DNA from: Anolis sagrei
Lineage: Eukaryota; Chordata; Lepidosauria; Squamata; Anolidae
Direction: 5' to 3'
DNA: 64,000 bases
Assembly: GCF_037176765.1 (NCBI RefSeq)
Contig: NC_090022.1
Location: forward strand, 80,254,209 to 80,318,208
In this document: one piece after another, positions 10,084-20,790 of the stretch
Numbering within the stretch: position 1 is the stretch's first letter
How the letters are laid out: each line of letters starts with the position of its first letter
Translations under genes and position numbers: made by a program
The notes under the pieces: model-generated
What the model saw: only the letters and a program-made list of their open reading frames with translations
The model's database searches: none
Told to the model about the DNA's origin: nothing

Positions 10084-13012
10084 TCAAATCACCCCTGACA
10101 AATGGCCATCCAGCCTCTGCTTAAAAGCTTCCAAAGAAGGAGCCTCCACCACACTCCGGGGCAGAGAGTTCCACTGCTGAACGGCTCTCACAGTCAGGAA
10201 GTTCTTCCTAATGTTCAGATGGAATCTCCTCTCTTGTAGTTTGAAGCCATTGTTCCGCGTCCTAGTCTCCAAGGAAGCAGAAAACAAGCTTGCTCCCTCC
10301 TCCCTGTGGCTTCCTCTCACATATTTATACATGGCTATCATATCTCCTCTCAGCCTTCTCTTCTTCAGGCTAAACATGCCCAGTTCCCTAAGCCGCTCCT
10401 CATAGGGCTTGTTCTCCAGACCCTTGATCATTTTAGTCGCCCTCCTCTGGACACATTCCAGCTTGTCTATATCTCTCTTGAATTGTGGTGCCCAGAATTG
10501 GACACAATATTCCAGATGTGGTCTAACCAAAGCAGAATAGAGGGGTAGCATTACTTCCTTAGATCTAGACACTATGCTCCTATTGATGCAGGCCAAAATC
10601 CCATTGGCTTTTTTTGCCGCCACATCACATTGTTGGCTCATGTTTAACTTGTTGTCCACGAGGACTCCAAGATCTTTTTCACACGTACTGCTCTCGAGCC
10701 AGGCGTCCCCCATTATGTATCTTTGCATTTCATTTTTTCTGCCAAAGTGGAGTATCTTGCATTTGTCACTGTTGAACTTCATTTTGTTAGTTTTGGCCCA
10801 TCTCTCTAATCTGTCAAGATCGTTTTGAATTCTGCTCCTGTCCTCTGGACTATTGGCTATCCCTCCCAATTTGGTGTCGTCTGCAAACTTGATGATCATG
10901 CCTTCTAGCCCTTCATCTAAGTCGTTAATAAAGATGTTGAACAGGACCGGGCCCAGGACGGAACCCTGCGGCACTCCACTTGTCACTTCTTTCCAAGATG
11001 AAGAGGAAGCATTAGTGAGCACTCTCTGTGTTCGTCCACTTAACCAATTACAGATCCACCTCACCGTAGTTTTGCCTAGCCCACATTGGACTAGTTTCCT
11101 TGCCAGAAGGTCATGGGGGACCTTGTCGAAGGCCTTACTGAAATCCAGGTACGCTACATCCACGGCATTCCCCGCATCTACCCAGCTTGTAGCTCTATCG
11201 AAGAAAGAGATCAGATTAGTCTGGCATGACTTGTTTTTGATAAATCCATGTTGACTATTAGCGATGACTGCATTTGTTTCTAAGTGTTTGCAGACCGCTT
11301 CCTTAACAATCTTTTCCAGAATCTTGCCCGGTATCGACGTGAGGCTGACCGGACGGTTTGGGTCATCCTTTTTTCCCTTCTTGAAGATTGGGACCACATT
11401 GGCCCTCCTCCAATCTGCTGGAACTTCTCCCATTCTCCAAGAACTCTCAAAGATGGTTGCCAATGGTTCCGAAATGACTTCTGCTAGTTCCTTCAATACT
11501 CTGGGGTGTAGTTGATCTGGCCCTGGGGACTTGAACTCATTAAGAGCGGCCAGGTATTCCTGGACGACTTCTTTCCCAATTTGGGGTTGGATGTCCTCCA
11601 ATCCCTCATCCACTCCATCTTGCTGAGGTTAAAGACTCTCTTTTTGTGTGAAGACCGAGGCAAAGAAGGCATTAAGTAGTTCTGCCTTTTCCCTATCCCC
11701 TGTCAGCATTGCCCCATCTTCTCCGCGAAGAGGTCCTATCGCCTCCTTGTTTTTCCTTTTTCTACTGACATAAGAATAGAAGCCCTTTTTATTGTTTTTA
11801 ATGTCCCTGGCAAGTCTGAGCTCGTTTTTTGCTTTAGCTTTGCGGACCTTTTCCCTACAGGTGTTGGCTATTTGTTTGAATTCTTCTTTGGTGATTTCTC
11901 CCTTTTTCCACTTCTTGTGCATGTCTCTTTTGTGTCTTAGCACAGTTAGAAGTTCTTTGGACATCCATTCTGGCTTCTTTGTACTTGTCCTATTTTTTCT
12001 CTTTGTTGGCACGGTTTGCAATTGCGCCTTGAGTATTTCACTCTTGAGAAATTCCCATCCATCCGTAGCTCCCTTGTCTTTTAGTATCTGTGTCCACGGA
12101 ATGCTGCTCAGCGTTTCCTTCATTTTTTGGAAATCAGCTCTCCTAAAGTCCAAAATGCGGGTTTGACTTGTCTTAGTTTCGGCCTTCCTTTGTACCTCAA
12201 ATTGCAGGAGCACATGGTCACTTGCCCCTAAGGATCCTACCACTTCGACTGCATCGATCAGGTCCTCCACATTTGTTAGGATGAGATCAAGCCAATCCCC
12301 TTGTTGCCTCTTCTACCTTCTGGACCATGAAATTGTCTGCAAGGCAAGCAAGGAATTTGTTGGACCTTGTACTCTTGGCCGAGTTTGTTTTCCAGCAAAT
12401 ATCGGGATAGTTGAAATCACCCATGACTACTACATCTCTTTTCTGTGCCTGTTTGGTCAACTGTTGGCAAAAGACTTCATCAAGATCTTCCTCCTGACTT
12501 GGGGGTCTGTAGTAGACGCCTACAACGACATCTTTTTGAGTCCCAGCTCCCTTGATTCTTATCCAGATGATTTCAAGCTGGTTTCCCAGATTGCTGTCTT
12601 GAATTTCTTCTGCAGCATAAGAGTTTTTGACATATAAGGCTACTCCGCCTCCTCTCCCCTTTGTTCGGTTTCTGTGAAAGAGGTTATACCCCTCGGTATC
12701 TACATTCCAGCGATAGGAGTCATCCCACCAGGTTTCAGTGATGGCTATGATATCATATTTGTGGTGTTGTGCTAGAAGTTGGAGTTCGTCTTGTTTATTT
12801 CCCATGCTCTATGCATTAGTGTAAAGACATGTGAGCCCCTGGGATCTTCCCTTGAGCTGTTTGATTGGGATTATTGTGCTTTTGGTACTTGGTCCTTGTT
12901 GTGTTTGTGCAGCCCTCCGTTTAGCCTTCTGGCGATTCCCAGACATTATGGGTAAAGTAGTGTTCGCAAGGCTGTTATCCCCCTCCCCCGGTGGACCTAG
13001 TTTAAAGTGCAT
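10084..13012 (-). pseudogene. CR1 ORF2 (endonuclease-reverse transcriptase), disrupted
   Basis: The endonuclease is in 12287-12805 ([34 protein letters not shown]), with the linker and SDHVLLQFE end of the endonuclease in 11629-12270, and the RT and C-terminal domain in 10084-11613 (AYLDFSKAFDKVPH, GVPQGSVLGPVLFNIFINDL, KFADDTKLGG). Catalytic residues of both domains are present. The frame is cut by two stops and one frameshift. The start overlaps ORF1. It once supplied nicking and target-primed reverse transcription for the CR1. Confidence 0.93.
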
Positions 13013-13472
13013 CTAATGAGGTTTGCGAGTCTGTGAGCAAAAAGGTGTTTTCCTACTTGTGTGAGATGCACCCCATCCCTTGCCAGTAGGCCATCCTCCT
13101 GGAATAGCAGGCCATGGTCGAGGAAGCCAAAGCGTTCCTCCTGACACCATTTTCTAAGCCAGTCATTGACCTGTACTATTTTTCTGGCTCTTGTGGGTCC
13201 GTGTCTTACAACAGGGAGGAGGGATGAAAAGACCACCTGTACATTACATTCTTTTAGCATTGCTCCTAGAGCTCGAAAATCATTTGTGATCTTTTGAAAC
13301 GTATGCCTTGCAGTATCATTGGTTCCTACATGAATCAACATGAGGTGAGGACGGTGATAGGGCTTGAGGAGCCTGGTGAGCCTCTGAGTGATATGGTGTA
13401 TTTTTGCCCCCGGTAGGCAGCATATTTCTCGAGCCATCCCATCTGGTCTGGAAATGACAGCTTCCGTTCCTC
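12997..13472 (-). pseudogene. CR1 ORF1 C-terminal SGNH esterase domain (partial)
   Basis: Reads SIIRGTEAVISRPDGMARE, then CCLPGAKIHHITQRL, PHLMLIHVGTNDTARHTF and FQEDGLLARDGVHLTQVGKH. HVGTNDTA and DGVHLT carry the Asn and the Asp-x-x-His of SGNH/GDSL-type esterases found at the C terminus of CR1 ORF1 proteins. The 5' part of ORF1 is missing through truncation; frame 12997-13596 continues into hAT sequence past 13472. It overlaps the start of ORF2 (13012), as is usual in CR1. Confidence 0.8.
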
Positions 13473-13781
13473 TAATGATGGATCTGGACCAAACTTGGCA
13501 CAAATACTCCATTTGCCCAAATATGAACACTGGTGGAGTTTGGGGAAAATAGACCTTAACATTTGGGAGTTGTAGTTGCTGGAATTTATAGTTCACCTAC
13601 AATCAAAGAGCATTCTGAACCCCACCAACAATAAAATTGGGCCAAACTCCTCACACAGAACCCCCATAACCAACAGAAAATACTGTGTTTTCTGATGGTA
13701 TTTGGTGACACCTCTGACACCCCCTCATGACCCCCTCCCTCAGGAGTCCCAACCCCCAGGTGGAGAAATGCTGCCATAGTC

Positions 13782-15050
13782 AGACACAGAATGGTTGCAT
13801 CATCACTCAAGACCTCCAAAGGACTCTGGCAGCTGATGTAATTGTTCTCCAGTCCCTCTCCCAGCTACTGAATGACTGTAAGATGAGGGCTATCACACCA
13901 AACAAGCTTTGGGTATGATGAGAGAGGACTCAAAACATAGTTTTCCTTGTGGAATTTTGTAGTTCACTTGCTAACTTACAATCTCTGTCCACACACAGAA
14001 AACAGACATTATCTCATGTTTAAGCCTCGACTAGAAATACAACTTTCCAAAAGGTGAACATTTTAATCCATTATATGTTATGTGCCACCAAGGACAAAGA
14101 TGGGGAGCTGCTTGGAATGTTTCATAAGATTCAAGTGGAAACAACCATTATCTTGCTTCTGCAGGTGTAAAGCAATAGATCCATATTGATAAAGTACTAT
14201 TTGTGATGCTTCTGTCCCGTGTCTTCATCTGTTCTCCTTTCTTACAGTCCCAACTGAGCCACCAGGCAGTGCTGGAAAAGCTTGTGGCATTTGAGTGGAA
14301 GCAGTGCCAGCCAAGGATGCACAAAAGATATTCAAAGTAAGAAATCTGAAGTTTTAGCTGAAATGTTTGCAAAAGGCTAGTTCTAATTAGTCAAAATCCC
14401 TAATGACTTGGAGCCAATATGTCCTCTTTTAGGCCTTTTTCAAAGAGTCTCTGATGATGCATTCACCTTTTAGGATATAAAACTGAAGGTTGTCATTGCA
14501 ATGTATGTTCGCAGCTAATTAAACTGTCTCTCTTTCTCTTTCTCTCTCTCTTTCCTCAAAATCACCTGCATCAAATGAAGCAGAAAAGGCAGCCCTTTCA
14601 TCCAACGTTCCCCCAAGGTCTGCTCTTTCCACTTTAATCGGGCTCTAGGCTGAAACAAATAGATCTGTTAAATCCAACAGCCTGCCCCCCACCTTCTGTA
14701 GAGAGTGCAGAGAGAGCCGGTGATAGCATTATGGCTGGCTGGGGTGAACATAAATTCTCTTTAAACTATTGCCACCTAGTGGACAGAATTCAATCCTGCA
14801 GAAACACTCATGTTTAGCCGCAGGCCTTTTCTTTGAAAAAGTTTGCAGCAAGAAGTGGGGCATTGGTCTTCACTCAGAGCCTGGCAAAGCTACTTTCTGT
14901 GCATTACAGCTCTCAGAATCTCCCAAAGAGTTTGGCCATACTGGCTGGTGGATCTGGGAACTACAATCTAAGAAAGTCACCTTCCCACGCATTGTGCTGA
15001 AGGTGTTACAGAAAGGAAGGACAACCTGTGATCTCAAGACCACTCACAAC
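13782..15050. other. Mostly unique DNA; candidate conserved element at 14390-14740
   Basis: No gene recognised. The stretch at about 14390-14740 is repeat-free with TAATTAG, CAGCTAATTAAAC and a (TCTC)n-rich tract, and has the look of a conserved non-coding element. Confidence 0.35.
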
Positions 15051-15059
15051 CTTTGGCTT

Positions 15060-15290
15060 GATTTCATGGGCTAATTGCCAAAGTGCTTTGCAAGTGACCA
15101 CCAGGTCAGTTCTGCACAGACCAGAGAAAAAGGACTGGTTGCTGAGACCACCCAATGCTAGCATAAGTAGCCGCTTTGAATCTTCTTGTGGAGAGAAAAA
15201 GTGGGGTATAAATAACCATTCACAGGCTGTGTTATTATATAGTATACTTAATAAAAATACTTTAAAAATAATCATTATCATTATTATCAT
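15060..15290 (+). repeat. L2-type 3' tail with ATT-rich end
   Basis: 'ccgctttgaatcttcttgtg' and 'gtggggtataaataacc' match the terminal segment of L2-type repeats elsewhere in the window, followed by an ATTATT-rich tail. It is old and short. Confidence 0.4.
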
Positions 15291-15292
15291 CA

Positions 15293-15850
15293 TAGAATCA
15301 TAGACTCATAAAATCATTGACTTGAAAGAGAACTCGTGGGCCATCCAATCCAACCCCCTGCCAAAAAGCAGGAAATTCACATTCAAAACACTCCCAACAG
15401 ATGGGCATCCAGCCTCTGCTTAAAAGCCTCCAAAGAAGGAGCCTCCACCACACTTTGGGGCAGAGAAAGAGTTTCCCTGTTGAACAGCTCTCATAGTTAA
15501 GAAGTTCTTCCTCATGTTCAAGTGGAATCTTCTTTCGTATAATTTGAAGCCATTGTTCTGTGTCCTAGTTTCCAGGGCAGCAGAAAACAAGCTTGCTCTC
15601 TCCTCTCTATGACTTCCCTTCACATATTTATACATGGCCCTCATCATGTCTCCTCTCAGACTTCTCTTCTGCTGGCTAAACATGCCCAGCTCTTTAAGCC
15701 GCTCCTCATAGGGCTTGTTCTCCAGACCCTTGATCATTTTAGATACCCTCCTCTAGATTCCAGCTTAGAGTCAACATCTCCCTTCTGTTGCAGTGCCCAG
15801 GATTGGACACAGTGTGATTCTAGGTGTGGTCTGACTAAGGCAGATGACAC
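15293..15850 (-). mobile_element. CR1 LINE 3' fragment
   Basis: Begins with 'catagaatcatagactcata'; the minus-strand translation at 15420-15737 gives MIKGLENKPYEERLKELGMF then RRFHLNMRKNFLTMRAVQQG, the CR1 ORF2 C terminus. It is heavily 5'-truncated and more diverged than the copy at 10003. Confidence 0.85.
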
Positions 15851-15851
15851 C

Positions 15852-15887
<36 letters not shown>

Positions 15888-15906
15888 GTAGTAGTAGTAG
15901 TAGTGG
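15851..15906. repeat. (AAT)n-(AGT)n microsatellite
   Basis: Perfect ATA/AAT triplets followed by AGT/GGT triplets directly next to the CR1 fragment. Confidence 0.9.
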
Positions 15907-16361
15907 TGGTGGTATTGAAAGGTTGAGAATAAATATCAGACAAGTACAATCACTGCCATTATGCTAAAGGCTTAGGACCAAATTGTGAACATCATAAATC
16001 CAATGTTATGAACCTATTTGGAAGCACAGTGCATGTCTTCTGTGTGGCATTCTTGTAAAGAGATGCTTTGAGCAATGTGCAGAATAACTGTTCGTACTAG
16101 GAAAAATCAGTAAGGTGCAACCCCATATGTTGTGTTATAAATACTCTGGTTTCAGGGTTGTGGCACTTGTGACTTTAGGTCTTGTCTATGCAGAAATAAA
16201 ACAAATCAATGCACATAAAGACCAGAACTCTTCACCCTAATGTTAGTTTTCCATGTGCAGCAATAACATACCCCATATGCAATTGGAAGTGAGGTTGTCC
16301 TTTCATTGAGAACCCAGTGAAGCTGCCCTTGAAAACAGCCCAGAAGCTTCAACATATTTAT
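15907..16361. other. Unique spacer, nothing recognised
   Basis: No ORF with family motifs, no recognisable repeat and no RNA gene seen. It separates the CR1 fragment from the L2 LINE. Confidence 0.5.
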
Positions 16362-16606
16362 TTATTTATTTATTTCGAGGTTTTATATACCGACCCTCTC
16401 ACCTTCAAAGAGGGATTCGGACCGGTTCACAACATGTGTTAACATACAAAAAATATACAATAACAACACAATGCCACTTCATTACACGATTAAAATATCA
16501 GCACCATACACATTAAAATATTAACATCCTAGTTAAAAGAGCCAAATCGTCCAACACCATCACAATCACATTCATCATCCTCCTTTCATGTGGGCAAAGA
16601 ATTAAA

Positions 16607-19600
16607 TCAGTTGTCAAATGCCGCGTTCCACAACCAGGTCTTTGTTAGTTTCCTGAACGTCATGAGGGAGGGGGCAGTTCTAATCTCTAATGGCAGGGAG
16701 TTCCAAAGTCGAGGGGCCACCATCGAGAAGGCCCTGTCCCTCGTCCCCACCAGCCGTGCTTGTGCAGGCGGAGGGACCGAGAGCAGGGCCCCTCCAGACG
16801 ATCTTAGTGGTCTTGATGGTTCGTAGGGGAGAATACGTTCGGAGAGGTAAACAGGGCCGGAGTCGTTTAGGGCTTTATAGGTTAACACCAGCACTTTGAA
16901 TTGTGCTCGGAAGCTAATCGGCAGCCAGTGGAGTTCGAGTAACAGCGGAGTGGTGTGCTCCCTGTATCCCGCACCCGTTAGTAATCTGGCTGCCGCGCGT
17001 TGTACTTGCTGCAGCTTCCGGGCAGTCTTCAGAGGCAACCCCACGTAGAGAGCGTTGCAGTAATCTAAGCGGGATGTAACCAAAGCGTGTACTACCGTGG
17101 CCAAGTCAGCCCTCCCAAGGTACGGACGCAGCTGGCGCACAAGTTTTAATTGTGCGAATGCTCCCCTGACCACCGCTGAAACCTGGGGTTCCAGGCTCAG
17201 CGATGAATCCAGGAGAACTCCCAGACTGCGTACCTGTGCTTTTAGGGGGAGTGTGACCCCGTCCAACACAGGCTGTAACCCCGTACCCTGTTCGGTCTTA
17301 CGACTGACCAGGAGTACCTCTGTCTTGTCTGGATTTAGTTTCAATCTGTTGTCCCTCATCCAGTCCGTGACAGCGGCCAAGCACCGGTTCATGACCTGAA
17401 CAGCCTCCTTAGTGGCAGGTGGAAATGAGTGATAGAGTTGGACATCATCTGCGTACAGATGACATCGCACCCCAAAACTCCGGATGATCTCTCCCAACGG
17501 CTTCATGTATATGTTAAACAACATAGGGGACAGTATTGAGCCCTGCGGGACTCCACAGTACAATGGCCGAGGAGTCGAGCAGGAGTCCCCTAGTGACACC
17601 TTCTGGGAGCGACCCTCGAGAAAGGACCGGAGCCACTGCAAGGCAGTACCCCCGAGACCCATTCCCGCGAGGCGTCCCAGAAGGATACCGTGGTCGACGG
17701 TATCGAAGGCCGAAGAGAGGTCCAGCAGAACTAACAGGGACACACTCCCCCTGTCCAGTTCCCGGCGCAGATCATCAACTAAGGCGACCAAGGCTGTCTC
17801 AGTACCATGTCCTGGCCTAAAGCCAGACTGTGACGGATCTAGATAGTCCGTGTCCACCAGGAATTCCTGGAGTTGCGAGGCCACCACACGTTCCAGGACT
17901 TTGCCCAAGTAGGGGAGATTGGAGACTGGCCGAAAGTTGACGAATTGAGTGGGGTCTAGTGATGGTTTTTTCAACAGCGGTTTGATGACAGCTTGTTTTA
18001 AGCTGGCTGGAATCTTGCCTTCCCGAAGGGAGGCATTAACCACCACCTTTACCCACTCTGCCAAACCCCCTCTGGCTTCTTTTACCAGCCAGGAAGGGCA
18101 GGGGTCTAGGATGCATGTGGTGGGCCTCGCCTCTCCCAGAACCCTGATGACCTCGTCGAGTTGAACAGATCGAAACGAATCCAACAAAACTGGACAAGCA
18201 GATGCTTGAGTTACATCCTCAGAGACTGCAGTTAATGTGGTGTCAAAGCCCACGCGGATCAAAGCGACTTTGTCCGCAAAGTACTGAGCAAATGCTTCAC
18301 AGCGCGCTGTCGAGTCGTCAGAGGACCCACTCAAGGTGGGATTCAACAACCCTCTGACTACTCGGAACAGCTCTGCCGGACGGTTCCTTGCGGACGCAAT
18401 ATTGGCCGAGTAGAAAGCATTTTGCGCGGCCTGTATTGCCGCGCCATACGCCCTTAGATAGAGGCGTAGGCGTGTTCGGTTTGACTCGCTGGGCTGTTTC
18501 CTCCACACGCTCTCTAGCCACCTCTTTGTTCGCTTTAGCTCCACCAGCTCCTCGTTGAACCAAGGGGCCGGTTTCGCTCGGCGACTTAAGAGGGGGCGCT
18601 CCGGAGCAATCGTGTCTATTGCCCTAGTCAACTCCCTATTCCAGTGAGCGACCAGGGCATCGACAGAATCACCATCCAAGGCAGCGGAAACATCCCCAAG
18701 AGCCATCAGGAGTCCTTCTGGATCCATAAGCCTCCTGGGGCGGACCATCTTAATGGGTCCACCACCCCTGCGGAGGTTAGAAGTTGCAGCAAGTCTAAAC
18801 TTGATCAGGTGGTGGTCAGTCCATGGCAAAGGGGAGATTGATAACTCCTCCACACCGCCACCTTCTTCCCAGCCCTGACAGAAGACCAAGTCAAGTGTGT
18901 GTCCAGCACAGTGGGTAGGGCCAGATATTAATTGGGACAGCCCCATAGTTGCCATGGAAGCCATGAAGTCCTGAGCCGCTCCTGAAAGAGTGGTCTCTGC
19001 ATGGACATTGAAGTCCCCCAGCACTACAAGCCGCCGGGACTCCAATGCCAGGCCCGAGACCAACTCTGCAAGCTCAGGTAGGGCAGCCATGGTGCAGCGG
19101 GGTGGTCGGTACACCAACAACAGCCCTATTCTGTCCCGGTCTCCTAGCCTCAGGTGGACACATTCAAACAAGGTCGACTGTAAGGCCGGGCCCCTGACCA
19201 AGGAGATGGAATCTTTATAGACTATTGCAACTCCGCCTCCCCGCCCCCCGGATCTCGGTTGGTGTTGGACGGCATAACCTGGTGGGCAAAGCTGGGTGAG
19301 ATTAACCCCTCCAGCCTCGTCCAACCAGGTCTCCGTGATGCACGCCAGGTCTGCCTTTTCATCCAGGATTAAATCCTGAATGGTTGATGTTTTACCATTG
19401 ACAGACCTGGCGTTCAACAGCACCACCTTTAATCCGGGAGGACCGTCTACCTTGGAACCCAAGTTTACCATGTCGGGAGGACATTTTGGAATTTTTCTTA
19501 AGGTTTGCTCACGAATTGGCCGAATTGGTTTTTTAACTCTCCCTTTCCCGTATCTCCCCCTCCCCATCATCACCTCGATGGGGGCCCCCCAAGCACCGGA

Positions 19601-19855
19601 ACTCCCTCCCTCCCTCCCCCCTCTATCATTCTCCATATCCTGGTAGTTCACTAGTGCGCTATTATATGATATGTCAATAGCCCTGGCGGTTGTTAAACCA
19701 TCATTTCCGCCATTGTTGTAGTTCAATTCCTCCGTCTTATAAAACCATCTCCAATTTTCCCCGGCCATTCGACCATTGTTGGGAGTGATTATATAATACA
19801 CGATGTAAAGTGCAAATGCAAAATTAAAGTGACCGCACAATAGCACCATTGACAT
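16607..19855 (-). CDS. L2-clade LINE endonuclease-reverse transcriptase (1082 residues, intact)
   Basis: Retrotransposition protein: nicks target DNA and copies its own RNA from the nick. A basic N-terminal segment is followed by an APE-type endonuclease from about residue 143 (VVLLNARSVNGK, ACITETWLDE, GGRGGGVAIVYKDS, VVLGDFNVHAE, PWTDHHLIKF). The reverse transcriptase follows (AVIKPLLKKPSLDPTQFVNF, LLDLSSAFDTVDH, GVPQGSILSPMLFNIYMK, then CHLYADDVQLYH near residue 795), and then the C-terminal domain with [14 protein letters not shown] and AFSMVAPRLWNSLP. All expected catalytic residues (N, E, GDFN, DHH; D...YADD) are visible and there is no internal stop. Translation may start at Met 1 or at Met 30 (MAGENWRWF); the first 29 residues are hydrophobic and look atypical. 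Branch assignment within L2/CR1 is by motif style. Confidence 0.93.
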   Translation of the reverse strand: MSMVLLCGHFNFAFALYIVYYIITPNNGRMAGENWRWFYKTEELNYNNGGNDGLTTARAIDISYNSALVNYQDMENDRGGREGGSSGAWGAPIEVMMGRGRYGKGRVKKPIRPIREQTLRKIPKCPPDMVNLGSKVDGPPGLKVVLLNARSVNGKTSTIQDLILDEKADLACITETWLDEAGGVNLTQLCPPGYAVQHQPRSGGRGGGVAIVYKDSISLVRGPALQSTLFECVHLRLGDRDRIGLLLVYRPPRCTMAALPELAELVSGLALESRRLVVLGDFNVHAETTLSGAAQDFMASMATMGLSQLISGPTHCAGHTLDLVFCQGWEEGGGVEELSISPLPWTDHHLIKFRLAATSNLRRGGGPIKMVRPRRLMDPEGLLMALGDVSAALDGDSVDALVAHWNRELTRAIDTIAPERPLLSRRAKPAPWFNEELVELKRTKRWLESVWRKQPSESNRTRLRLYLRAYGAAIQAAQNAFYSANIASARNRPAELFRVVRGLLNPTLSGSSDDSTARCEAFAQYFADKVALIRVGFDTTLTAVSEDVTQASACPVLLDSFRSVQLDEVIRVLGEARPTTCILDPCPSWLVKEARGGLAEWVKVVVNASLREGKIPASLKQAVIKPLLKKPSLDPTQFVNFRPVSNLPYLGKVLERVVASQLQEFLVDTDYLDPSQSGFRPGHGTETALVALVDDLRRELDRGSVSLLVLLDLSSAFDTVDHGILLGRLAGMGLGGTALQWLRSFLEGRSQKVSLGDSCSTPRPLYCGVPQGSILSPMLFNIYMKPLGEIIRSFGVRCHLYADDVQLYHSFPPATKEAVQVMNRCLAAVTDWMRDNRLKLNPDKTEVLLVSRKTEQGTGLQPVLDGVTLPLKAQVRSLGVLLDSSLSLEPQVSAVVRGAFAQLKLVRQLRPYLGRADLATVVHALVTSRLDYCNALYVGLPLKTARKLQQVQRAAARLLTGAGYREHTTPLLLELHWLPISFRAQFKVLVLTYKALNDSGPVYLSERILPYEPSRPLRSSGGALLSVPPPAQARLVGTRDRAFSMVAPRLWNSLPLEIRTAPSLMTFRKLTKTWLWNAAFDN

Positions 19856-20790
19856 TAGTAACTAACAGAGATCTCACCGTTAATTAAAGTGCTGGAGTGC
19901 TAACAAGTCATCTTTCATAACAGTGCAATTAGGGATTAGACTACAGAGGTATTCCTACACAGTGCAATTCTTATTGGCAAGAAATTGGCAGATTGGCAGT
20001 GTAATTGACATTAAGTAGGGGCATAGGAAAAAGTGCCAGGTGCAAATCACAGTAGCTTGAGAGATATTCGCAGCAGGACCTCGGGCTCCAGGAGGGAGCC
20101 GTATAGTTCCTCTACTGATGCCTTCAGTCAATCTGCAGCTGTTGACAGTCTTCTCTGCACATAGGTGGAACAGTAGCACCAAACACACAATAACCCCCCT
20201 AGAGCCACTGCCCAGGATGGAGTACGGCTGTACTACTGGAGGTTGGAATATATTCCTGTTTGTTGGGTGGATGGAAGGGCAACTGACCCTTGGCAAGCCG
20301 AGGGTGTCTATAATGACAGTTGGCAACTGGCGACTGGTCTCAAACAAACAGTAAGCAGTAAAAAAGCAGCTTCACAATTACACCACAACCAAGCCAGGAT
20401 GGATAGCAAGCCCGCAGCCGCCACCGCACATTAGGGGGTCCTGGAGGACTGCACAAGAAGTTCTTAACTGCAGATGGAGCACACTGTCACAGCCCCAATA
20501 GTACAGCACCACCAATCGTCGTAGGTATTGCAGCCCGACCAGTTGGCCTCTAGCTGCTGCAGACAACCCCGCCGGCTGAAGTAGGTGGTCGCCGGTCCTC
20601 AACCAGTGCAGGCTCCAAGGGGGGAAAACTCTATCGCCAGTCTTAACTGGAAATGGAGATGGACAGTCGGATGGCAGCAAGTTGAGATGGTGGGATGGTC
20701 AATGCTAGTCCTTCCAGGAGTGGAGATGGAAGACGCGATGACAGTGGAGATGGAAGACGCGATGACAGGCGTCTCAGATGGTGAGATGGT

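Larger units (their letters stand above)
10003..13472 (-). mobile_element. CR1 LINE, 5'-truncated, nested in a hAT element
   Basis: The 3' end (low coordinate) has the CR1 terminal octamer repeats 'catagaatcatagaatca' and the conserved 3'UTR. ORF2 runs from an ATG at 13012 to 10084 and the 3' half of ORF1 is at 12997-13472. Relative to a complete CR1 it lacks the 5'UTR and ORF1 start. ORF2 carries two in-frame stops (TAG near 12809-12811, TAA at 11629-11631) and one frameshift near 12280, so the copy is dead but not very old. No target duplication was seen, which is usual for CR1. Confidence 0.92.
9570..13773. mobile_element. Non-autonomous hAT transposon (about 730 bp) interrupted by a CR1 LINE
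   Basis: Left end CAGTGTTTCTCAACCTTCC and right end (minus strand) CAGCATTTCTCCACCTGGGG are hAT/Charlie-type inverted termini. Flanking 8-mers cactagtc (9562-9569) and ccatagtc (13774-13781) agree at 6 of 8 bases, consistent with a hAT target duplication. The interior is two diverged copies of a segment with 'gggagttgtagtt', 'caatcaaagagcattctgaa' and 'ccaaacttggcac'. The CR1 at about 10003-13472 splits it. Confidence 0.75.

Noticed and set aside
17097-17846. Plus-strand ORFs inside the L2 LINE
   Set aside because: Antisense shadows of the GC-rich 1082-codon minus-strand ORF.
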